NCBI GenBank assembly: GCA_028285035.1
Contig: JANQQF010000040.1
Location: 12,538 to 76,537 of the forward strand
Length of the DNA stretch: 64,000 bases
Source of the DNA: Phycisphaerae bacterium
Lineage (GTDB): Bacteria > Chloroflexota > Anaerolineae > 4572-78 > J111
Reading direction: 5' to 3'
Shown: positions 51,808-63,800 of the stretch, one piece after another
Numbering within the stretch: the stretch's first letter is position 1
Layout: each line of letters begins with the position of its first letter
Notes under the pieces: model-generated
Told to the model about the DNA's origin: nothing
Databases searched by the model: none
What the model saw: only the letters and a program-made list of their open reading frames with translations
Position numbers and translations under genes: made by a program

Positions 51808-54800
51808 CTATTCACATCCGGTTGATTGACTACACCACTCATCACGGGTTAAGGGATCAACCGGATCTTTGATCACGTACCGGCGATTCTCTATTGGTAT
51901 TTGAATGGAATGAGCATCATTGTATACCATAATGATACCCTGATAATTTTCTCCTTCAATAAACCCATATCCAGCTTGATCTAAGAAGTATTCTGGGGCT
52001 AAGTATGCGCTATCAGGGTTTTGGTCGAGATATTCCCTTTGCATTATCCCTGCTAAAGTATTGCGATAGGTTGGCTCATCACCGGGATGAATACTTGCAA
52101 AATATCTAGTACCACCTGTTGGGTCGGATCGGCTTCCTGTAAATATCTCATCAATCCATCCTGTATTTTCAGCCCATTGTCCGTCTTCTGGTGGTATACC
52201 ATTATGATCGTTATAAAAATCTGTTAATGTATTGTATCTTCCCTTATTTTCTGGTACTAAAACATCTTCAAGTTGACTAAACCGATGATCTGCATCATCC
52301 CATATCGTATGAGCTACCCCAACCATTGCTTCTTCACCAAGTAGCGCCATTTCAGCCTGAGAAATATATTGCCATTGTTCAACAGATTCTTGATAATGAA
52401 ATGCTGCCCCATAAGCAGGTGAACATCCATCTGCTCTTGGACAAGGGAAATGCCCACTCGGATCTGTATACCGCAACGGGTTATTCCGAGTATACCGATA
52501 CCGATTGAATCCCCGACCATTCGTTGGATCAGGCACAATCGTATCCGGGCTAATAAACCGACCCAACACTGGCGAGTAATACCGCGCATTGTAATCCATC
52601 AGGCCGAACGACTTCTCATTCCGCTGCGACGTAAAGCCAAAGTCCGTCACGGCCACGCCATTGGTCCAGCGTTCCTGACCGTAGGGGTGATAGCGCACTT
52701 CGGACGTAACAGCCCCAACGAGCACATCAGTCCCACAATTCGCCCCACACGTGACCAAGGATGTACTACCGAGATGATCGCCGTGTAGATAGTATACTTG
52801 GTCCCCCTGACGCATGGCAACCTTTTGGCCACCGAGGGAATAGTATTTGGTTACCGCCTTGACCGTGATATTCTCGGCTAGGGCGATGGTTTGATTGTTG
52901 ACTTTATCATACGCCGTGATCCTGAAGTCATAGGTTGTGCCCGGCGTGCCGACAAACTCGACTTGAGCCTCGGTCAGGCCTACGCCCCACTCAAGCCAAG
53001 GCTGATCAGCAGGGTTACTCTCCCGATATTCGACCGTGAAGTCACGGACTCCAGAACCAAGCACATCTGCCCCAGCGCCATCTGTCCCGACGATAGGATC
53101 AGTCGCTAACCACATTAGCGGGTAGCGGACAGGAATAAATTCTGGCAGGTCAAGGGTGATGGTTGGCCCCTCGCTATCAGGGTAGACCGGGAAGTCAGCC
53201 GTGCCCAAATTGCCCACCTGATCCGTCGCCTCGATAGTAATCAAGCCTGCCACGATATCACTACTATCAAAGGTATAGGTTTTATCCACGGTTGCAACAT
53301 TCAAGCCGCCAACGGACTCACTTCCCCCCTCGCTAGTAACGCTGGGGAAGGTCACGGTATCAACACCCGACAGGGGATCTTCAATCAAGGCACTAACGGT
53401 GAAGTCCTCGCTCGTGGGTGCAGGCGGCTGGCCGTAGTAAAGGGTGCCAGTCAGAATATGGCTGTACAGATTGGTCTCACTAACACTCAAGCTCAAACTC
53501 AAGGTCGGCGGCGTGCCATCGACGATGAGTTGGCGACTATCCTCATCCGTGTTACCAGCCCGGTCTTGCGCTTCTACCTTAACGGTGTAGATACCTTCAT
53601 CCGCGGTGCTAAAGCGGGGGTCGGGCGATAGCCATAGGGTGTCGTCTCCATTGGGTTTAAGCAGGTACAAGCGTGCCTCAAGGTTAGTGGTCCCCGCCTC
53701 AAGCACCTGAGCTGTCACCCAACTGTTCTCCATCGGGCCATCTTCAAGCACATTGGCCTCAATATTCACATCCTGCCCAACTTGGACCATCAGCGGGTCG
53801 ACAATGGCTGTCACCTCTGGTGGACTGTCATCATAAATCAGAGTACGCTCTGTACTCGGCGGGGAGACATTGCCCACCTGATCCGTGGCGGTGGCGACCA
53901 GGGTGTTATCACCGGGGCCTAGTGTCACTTCAACCTGCCATTCAGCCAAACCATTTTCATCAGCATGCCCGCCAGCCTCCGTGGCGTAGGTGCTGCTGTC
54001 GTTAACCGTGACCACGACGTCAGTCCCCTCTTCAGCCAAGCCACGCACCAAGTAGGGGTTCAGGCCCGTCAGCCTGGTGCGGTCGGGATTACGAATGATT
54101 GGAGGGTTAGGAGCCTGAGTGTCCAAGGTCACGGACACGTCGCTAGTGTTGCTGTTGCCGTCGGCATCCTCACCGCGTACTAGAATCTTGATGACCTCAT
54201 TGGGCAAAGTCTCATCCACGAGACGGCTTGCGGTCCAGGTTGAGGTCGGCTCAGTCTCAGTGGTGGAGCCAAAGGTGTGTTCCTCATCCCCATTCGGGGT
54301 GGGAATCCAGCCAACCACACTGGTGGTTTCACCGAGGCCATAATCCTCATCTGAGGAATCGGTTACCACACCTCGGGCGGTAGCCGTGAGTTCCAGAAGA
54401 TCGTCCAAGCCTGCCAGCACTGGACTGACCGTCAGCGTCTTCAACGGAGGTAACACCGCCACAGTGACAAAGACGGAGTCCGACTTCAGGCTCTCTTGCT
54501 GGGCGGGATCAAAGGCCGTGGCCCAAATCTCTGTGGTCCCGCTACTGGCCAAGGCCACCTTAGGGATGACCCACTCGGTGCCGATCACCTCATCATTGTA
54601 ATACTCCACGATGGTACTACTGTCGGGTCGTTTGACATAGACTACCACGGCCAAGCCTGGCTCAGGAATCGTCCCGCGCACCTCGGTCACGGATGAGGTT
54701 TGTGGGGGGGCATTCTTGGGAGAGGTGATCTCTGGTCGGTCTGGCAGCCCCATTCGCACTTTGATTTCCTGCGGTTGGGTCGAGCCACTCACGCCCGCTT

Positions 54801-57800
54801 CGCTCACGGCGCTCAAGACGAAATCATAGGTCACATTACCGCTAGGCAAGGCCCCATTGTTGTCTCGCCCATCCCAGATGATTCCAGCATCGGTCAGGGG
54901 ACCAGAACCACTGTGGCTCCACACCAAGCTGCCATCACTCTGGCTACGCACCGCCAAGGTCCAATCGGCCACCTCATCGCTACCTGGAGCGTCAGCTGTC
55001 AGGATAAATTGAGTGGTGTCCAAGTCGGGATCATTCGGGGCAAAGGCATCCGGTACCGCCTCGACATTCAGTTCCAGCCCATCAAAGGCGACATCCAAGA
55101 TACAGGTGGCCGTCGCCGTGTTACCCTGGCCATCATCCGCCGTCGCCACTAAGGTCGCATTGTCCTCGCCAATTATGACCCCATTGATGACGAAGTCACC
55201 GGTGCTGGGTACTGTCACGGGACCAAATGTCCCGGCCGGGTTATCCACGCTCAAGCTGATCGTATCACCCGGCTCCCCGATTCCACTCACATTGATCGAG
55301 GCATCATTCACTGGGCCACGAGGGCAGGCCAGCTCGACAAAGGTGTCAGCATCGACTGTGAAGGTCTCTGTTCCAATATGGCTCAAGCCCACTTCATCCA
55401 CGGCGGTGATCTTCAAGGTGTAAGTGCCGTCAGCCAAGGTATCGGGTAAGTCTAACTTATAGCTTCCGTCCGCCTCGATCGTGGCCAAGTTTTCATCTAC
55501 TGGGATGGGGCCCCCACCGAAAGGTACAATTTCTATATTATCAAGCGTAATCGTGCTCTCATCGTCTACAGTAAAGCGGAGGGTCGGCTCCCGCTCAAGG
55601 ATCGTGCCCTGTGGCCGCTGGATCTTTACCACCGGCTTTTTCGTATCCACCAAAAGGTCCCGGTCAAAGAAGGCCTCATTCCCGGCCTCGTCAATATAGA
55701 TAAAACGGATATTGTTCAAGCCTGGCTTCAAGAAATCGTTCGGCATCAAGTCATACACCGTACCCCCACTACTCACGTGGTAGGTGTCAAACAGATAGGT
55801 CCGACTACCAGAGGGTTCAAGCACACTCACTTTATGGGTGTTATTGATGATCAAATCACTGGCCACCTCACCGTCTCCCGGTGGGGGTGAAAGTCGTTGG
55901 ATTTTGACCCGATCTATGTCAGCCCGACCGATGTCAACATTCTCAGGCTCACGTCGCCCTTGTAAGCGGGGGCTGGTCTGGTTGGTGACGACCACCTCAT
56001 TAGCGGTCCAGTACCGAATAGGGTTGGGTTTGTAATCATCGGGATTAACCCCTGGCTCGTAAATGTCACCCGTTGGGGCCAGAGTGTCTAGGATAATCGC
56101 GCCTGTTTCGACGAAAACTTTAGGGAAATGCTGATCATCTGCAATCAACTCAACATAGTAATCGTTGTTGTTCGTTCCCCCAGTCCAAGTCACTTGAACC
56201 GTCTCATTGCTGGCTGGTCCATCGGTGGTGTCGGTCCAGGTCTTCACAATACCACCAGAGTCCACCCCATTTCGCCATAGATTAATGGTCCACTTTACTG
56301 GGGCCACATCATTAAACCGAGCCGTGATGATCAAGTCTTCATTGGCGCTCAAGTACCATTTATCAACAGATACACTGACACCCGTAGGCGATCCGCTGTC
56401 AATGGTGACGCTACGGATATTACTCCATTCCCCCTCATTGCCAGCCTTATCAATCGCCCGCACCCGGAAGCTGTAAGTGCCGCTTGCGTCTGGACCAAAG
56501 TTAACATTGACTCGATCATCATCTGCTTCCATAAAGACAGGAGCATTGGTATCTAAAATATTAACTGACGCCCAATCGCCATTGGTCTTGTATTGCACTT
56601 CATAAGCAGCAATTCCCGCCGACTCTGCCGGGCTAGCTGGCAGATCATTGGTCAAATCCCACTTAACCTGTACAAACCCATTTTGAACATACGGCGTCAT
56701 CTCGAGCAGGTTTGGCGCTTCAGGCCCATCCGTATCAACTAGAACTTCAATATATTTATTCAGACTAACATTACCTACGTTATCAACTGTCAACCCAGCA
56801 AATTCATACGAATGACCATTTTGCCCGTTGAATAGCTTTTCTGTGGTATTAATATCACCCCCGACAACCCAAGGCGTGAAGGTGTCTGTCGGATTCTCAC
56901 GATACCACAGATTGTAATACGCAATATTCGACTCATCATCACTGCCTTGCCAACTAACCATAAAATCGGTCTGGTTGGTATAACCATCACCATTTTCCAG
57001 AGTCGGCATCGTACTATTTGTGGTGAAGTCGAACATCGGCACGATATCATCTACCCTGAAGTAGCGAGTGGCTGTCGCGCCGCGATTAAAGCTATCCTTC
57101 ACCCAATAGGTGACCCGATAATCACCATTTGATAGATAAGTATCGGGCAACGTTGCGTCAATATTACCTCTTTGAGGCGCATCAGTTGTTGATGAGGTGA
57201 GTTCAAATACGGCAGCTGTATAGGATGGTGGACTACTGGTTACTGGGAAAACTTGTAACCAGTTTTCATCAGCATCTTTCTTTTCCAGCTTATATTGAGC
57301 TGGTAACGTCTCAGAAAAACCACCACGGCCAGCATCCTGAGCATATCCTTCAGAAAGGTAGGTGCCAGCACCCACCCAATCCCAATTCGTTTCTGGAAGA
57401 TCAATATACACAGTTGGTGGTTGGGCATCGATGTGCAAAATCACCTCGTTGGATGGACCGCTGAGGGGACCACTCTCACGCTGCACCTTAGCCGTAAGTC
57501 TACGTTCCCCTTCACTTAAGTTGGTCACATTAACCATCCAGATGCCATTAAAGTTGGAGGTGGTGTATGTTAGATAGGTACCATTGTCATAGATATTCAC
57601 TCGGACTGATGACTCAGCCATCCCACTCAGGATCCGGCTATTGCTACCCCACACTGCTGTGGCATGTGGATCACTGGTCGGGCTCTGAATCGTCGGGGCC
57701 TGCAAAGTTGGCGCACACATCGCCTGCGCTTCCACATAATCTATATCAAAACCATTTCCAAGTTGGGCATTACTTACAAATTTTATATATCGAGCACTGG

Positions 57801-60800
57801 GAATCGGTAATTCCAGCCACATCCTTGTCGGCAAGCTATTAGCAGGGTTGTTGTCCGTCAAGAGCCAGGACCCCCAAACTGAATGCCAATTGACATTATC
57901 AACACTCACCTCTAATCTTTGTAAAGCTTCAGACCCAAATATATCCATCCCGCTGCCATCAAAGATAAGAACATCATAGCCGCCTGGATCATCACAGATG
58001 GCCTCTTCGCCCGGTCCCATATCAATCAAAAGCTCACCACGACCATAGGTATCACTATCTTTTCCATATCCCAGACTATAGGCCCCTGGATTGGTCCCTA
58101 ACACATTAATCAAATCACCGCTGGCTGCATGAGCAAGTATCCGTTGGGCACAATCGGCGTAAGGGTCCAAATCCGTCGAAGGAGGAGTGATACAAACAGG
58201 GGCTGACCATTGTGTCTGTGGCCGGAGGCCCTCTGTCCCCGCTTCGATTGTCACCACGCCTGGCACACTCGCCTCAAGCAAGGGATACGCCAAACCTGCC
58301 GCCGCTTTGGTCGGGCTGTGGTTACCTGCACGTGAAGGGGCATACCCCAACGCGCCATCATCCTCAATCTTCCCTTCTGGGAGGCTATCTTGCTGCGGTA
58401 AAGGCGAATACCCCATTGGTGATCCGGCCGTAACAAATTGTTCCTCATAAATGCCACCGATATACACCGTCGTAATCTCCATTGGATTACCATTGGCATC
58501 AGGCACAGTCTCAATCTTGAGCAAGCGCGTACTATCGCCATCGTAAACAAAGCGGGTGATGTAGGCGAAGCTATCATCGCCCGTCCAGCTGACCTGCTTC
58601 AATTTGTTGTCAACCGTCCACTCCTGGGTATACGTCACCCCATTTTCGGTACGAGTAGTCATATTCCCATTATCGTCATACAAATAGCTATGCTCGGTGC
58701 CAACTCCAGTCACGGCGTGGGGGCGCACACTATTAGCCCCAGAGGGATTGTAGTCATAAGCTAAGCCATCGCGACCTGTGATATTGCCAATTTGATTGTA
58801 AGAGTAAGAATGACTATAGCCTGACACACCATTGACCGTATCAGCATCTGCTGTTTTCAATCGATCAAGATAGTCATACTCAAAGGTCAACTCCTGGAAA
58901 CTACCAGCAAACACCTCAGAGCTATCAACGATTGTTTTAATATTGCCCACGGCATCGTAGGTGTAAGCCATATCGAGTAAGGTGTCCATCGAAACAGTTC
59001 GTAGCCGACCCCCTTGGCCAACCCCGCCCACTGTTTCATTAGGGGTATAGTAGTCGTAGTTTGTGGTCTGACCATTGCCCACTTTGCGTTGGATCAAGTT
59101 GGTAAAACGATCATAGCTAGCACTTTGTACATAATTGACATCGGGCAATGTTCCCTGTGCGCCAAAACCGCTTAAGCTGACTGGTAATCCACGTAGGGTG
59201 TAGCCCATTGTAACTTGCTCCCCATCAGGGTAGGTCATCGTACGTATTTGCCCGGCCTCATCATAGAGGTTGTAGGTGATGACGTAGCTATCGTTACCAG
59301 GGTTGAGATCTTGCTCATTGTCCAAGTCATCATAAACATCAGTAAAGGTCCGAATTTGCTGGGTCACCTGTCCCCGTATGTCATAGTGCCAATCAACCTT
59401 ACCCGCCTCATCAATCATACTGGTTCGTCGGCCAGTGCTGGCTCCGTGGTCACCCTCATCATAATTGTATATCAGATGTGGCGTACCACTGGCGGTGCCT
59501 GGTCGTTGGTAACTGGCTGGTGAACCAACATTAAGGCTATAGGTCTTGTCCGTCAGCCGATTTAGCTCATCATAGTACAAGTTGGTGGCTTGCTTTTCCG
59601 CATCAACCTGAGCAATCAAATTCCCTAAAGCATCATATTTGTAATACCACTGCCCCATATCTGGATCGTTCATGCTGATTTTGCGACCCAGCTCATCATA
59701 ATCAATGTCAGTTACATTATTGAACGCATCCCTGACCTCAATCAAATTATCTTGCACATCATAATCATAGGCGGTGGTAGCGTAACCCGGTGCTTCCCAG
59801 AGAAGCGCGTTTGGTGATAGCTGACCAGCGGTATAATTCTCCTGATCAAACTCGGTCACTCGAATCAATCGGCCAAAAATATCCGTTTCTGAAATCTTTA
59901 GCCTTTGTTTAGGATCGATCACAGCCGTTAACAACTTATTGTAGACTGTCTCGACAGTAGTGCCATCGGGCTGAATCACTTTAATGGGGCGGCCAATCGC
60001 ATCATAGACCGTCTCCGTCCGCTGCCCAGAGTTACTCCAGTTGAGGCCACTATAGCTATAACCACTTCCCGTTTGTGGCACCGAAGCATAAATGGTTCGG
60101 CCCAACTCATCAAACTTCACCCCACTGATAATTACCCCACTGCCATTATCGTTGTCAGTTCGGCCTTGAATCTTACGGCCTAAGCCATCGTAGTAAACAT
60201 ATGTCTGAGCATACTCACCCGGCCCATTACAGGTGTCCACCCGTTGCTCCAGTTTTTGGTAATAGGGTTGTCCCGAGGCAGGGTAGGATAAAGCATCAGC
60301 GAATTCCGCCTTAAAGGTAGGTTTCCCATCAGTACAGCCAGGCAGGGTTGCTGTTTCAAGCCGACCATAATCGTCATAGGTATAAGTCGTGGTCGCACTA
60401 TTATTGACATCCGTTTCTGCCAAGGGCACTTGGAAGCGATAATCATACGCTGTCGTCATCTTATGCTGTTTGGTATTCTCGACTTCGGTGGGCAACAATC
60501 CCTCATTATCAAATTTTGTTTTGGTGATACGCGGGTTAGTTAAACTATCATAATTTGGATAGACCCACACCTCTGTAGCATTGCCATATTTATCATAATG
60601 CTGGTTTGGATAGGCGGTTTGAATATACCCATCGCTGCCAGCCCAAACGCGTTGCAGGGTCAGGTTACCTTCATCTGGAGCAACCCCATATCCGTTTCCA
60701 TCATAATGGTAGAGGGTCTCGGCTAGCTTAGTCCCGTTCGTGCCGCCCGCTCGCAGCGTCTCGCTCTTGGGCAGATTTAAGATATTTTTAGCCACATTCG

Positions 60801-63800
60801 GAGTAAAGTCATAGACCATTGTGCGATATGGAGTGGTCGCATTCGCTTCATATAAAGTCTGACTGGTCATATTCCCTGTACTGAAATCATAGCCAAATGT
60901 TGTCCGCTGGTGGGTACATCCATTGACATTTGTGCCGGTGGTCTGACCATCACATTGATAAGCATTCTGTTCACTTTGATAAATAAAGGTACTTAACCAC
61001 AATGGATGGGCCTGCCAGGTTGAGCTTGAGGCATTGTATAAGTTGCCGCTACTATCTTGCTGGTAAGTCGTTAGCTCTCGACCGTTAAGAATACCTGCTC
61101 CCCCCGACCCGCGATAGCTAGAATCATAGCTATTGTCAATGAAGGCATGACTTTGGTTGCCAGCAGGGTCAATCAGGGTCACCTGACTATAACCAAAGAA
61201 TCGCGAGAAGTTCTGATGATAATCATCACGAACTCGACCTGGATCTGTGGCTTTTCTTGCTTGGATATTGGGGTTATGATACTGATACTGATAGATCATA
61301 CTGGGGCTATCATACCCTGCCTTGACCTCACGCTTATCAACCACCTGGAAGAAGCGTCCCTCTGGCTCAGGCTTATAAGTGAAGATGGTCTCGCCCCCAT
61401 ACCCATTTTCCACCTTAGTTAAGAAGGGTTTATCATAATAGTCTGATTTCCAATCGTTAACACAGGTTTCATCACACCCTGCAGCACCACGATGCAGCCA
61501 AAATTGACCAATCTGATGATCATCATACTCAAAGGTCATCGGTGGTAGCTCATTGGCCCCGGTTGAGTCCAAAGTTTCAATCTTGGTAAGCAAGTGTCTC
61601 TTCTCGCTCGGAATAGTCAGGTAATCAAAATGGATCTGGCGAATCAACTGTGTTGTGCCAGCATCAGGTTTATAGGACACCTTGATATCCGTTAACTTTT
61701 GAGACAGATCTCCTCGTAATTGATAATCTCGCTCATACCCTTTATCTTCGGTCAGGAACTCAACCTCATATTCGTGATGGGTATCACTACCATTGGTGGT
61801 GTAACGAATAAATTTAGGATAGATTTCGGGAGTGGGGCCCTGGATAAACCGGTTAGTGTCTGGGAAATCGCGTTGACACCCTTCTAACCCAGGAATCTTG
61901 TTATACTCAATCTCCATAGTGTTGCCGTGCACATCGACCACTTTCGTCAACCTCCAACTGGTCTGCGTCCCACTACAACTACTGCCTTCACCATATCCAG
62001 AGCTGTTAACATACCCAACGATGGCATTTGGATCACCTGTGTTTGGCAACAGATCAGGCGCACCGCCAAAATAGTAGGTTGTCCCGGCACTATCTACAAC
62101 CGTCCAGTAATTTCGATTACTATGTTCATCGTACCAAAGCTGGTCTGGCGGCGTAATATTCATAAATTGCTCGTGTCGAGTTTTGTAGATGCTGGGTAGC
62201 ACGGGGTGGTCCGTCACCAAATCCTCGCTCACCCCATTCACCGTCAAGTGGAAGTTCTTAGTACTTTGCCACTCCCCATTTCGTCTAATAAGATGACCGG
62301 GACTATAGGTAATCTCACCCAAGGCCAAAGTCCAACCGGCTCCAACCCAGCCACTATCCGGCCAGGTTTTCCGCTCCATCCCGTTAATCATGCCGGTGCT
62401 ATATTGCAGACTTACACTCGGCTTAAAGCCGTTGGGACCCGTCGGGAGGGGCACGTCATATCCATAATTTAGTGTTCCCTTTGCTTGAGCCACACTAAAA
62501 GCATCAATACTCGGTGTTACCCAAGTTGCCTTCTCCCCATCCAAGCCATAAGTACTAAAATGTTGCAGGTCTGCTTGAATGGTTAAAGTCTTAGAATGAA
62601 CCGTCGTTGGTACATCCTCAAAGCGCTCAAGATCAGGATTGTAGTAAACAACGGTTAAGGTATCCTCTATATAATTTCGTATTTCCGTGCCCGTGTAAGC
62701 CGTTGTTAGCTTAACTGGCGTTTGGAATTGTAAATCCTCAACCAAATCACCATTATCACGATAGGCTGAAAAGGTGAAGAGTTTTAAGGGCATTCCGTGA
62801 CTGGAGACCCGCTGAATTTCCTCACCACTGTCTGTTTCATCGATGAGTGAGTCAACTTGGTCAATGTAGATCTCCAGCGGCTCCGTCACAGCCCCCGCAG
62901 GAAACTCAAGCGTGAGTTCTCCATCATCCGTGGTCACCACTCCACCGTCTGGGGTGACCACTCCGGCTGGGGGTTCAGTGACCTCAATCAAGTTGGCCTT
63001 GACGACACTAGCCGTGTCATTAAAGCCAATTGCCGTGAGGGACACGGTATAAACGCCAGGTTCCTGGAAGGTGTGGGTAGGATTGGTCGCTGCACTGGTT
63101 TGACCATCGCCAAAGTCCCACTCATAACTGGCTGGCAGATTTGTCTGCAACTCAAACGCCACATCTAACGGGGCCTGCCCCTCTTGCGGAGTTGCGGTAA
63201 AGTCTACCGTAAGCGGGGAGGTGTCAGCCAACGCCTGAATATCACTAGGCTCCAATACGCCCCCATAAATCCGCCATTCATCTAGGGACCCCCAGGTAAA
63301 TTGGGTGGTACCACCGTTGTGAAAATTCGCACCCAAGACAAAGGGAACCTGACTATCATGGAGGGTTGTGTGATTCACATCCTTTCTGCCGACTTCGACC
63401 CCATCCAGATACAACAGCATCCGCTTATTATCAGCATCAAACACAGCCGCCACATGATGCCAAACCCCGATATTCATCTGTCCGTCGACATCTGCAATGA
63501 GCACATTATCCGATGATAAGTTACCATCAGGCGAAGTGGTAAAAGCCAGACTAGCGCCATCATCTCGCGTGTCAATCTTAAAGCTTCGGTCATTTGTGCC
63601 CCAATCATACTTTGAGGCGATGATCCGATAGCCCTCACTTGGGAAATCCACCCCATTGATCCAGCCAGCCACGGTCAAACTACCCACCATCGTTGGTGGC
63701 GTTTCCAATTCCAGATATTCGCTATCTGGAGCCACAAATTCATTCGCCTGCCCAATTTTGCCGGACACAGAGGCAATACTGTTCGATGAGTGTGGGGTTA

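Noticed and set aside
54700..55152. 150-codon plus-strand frame inside the RHS gene
   Set aside because: Antisense to the Ig-like domain region, where low-complexity Asp/Thr/Gly coding leaves open frames on the other strand.
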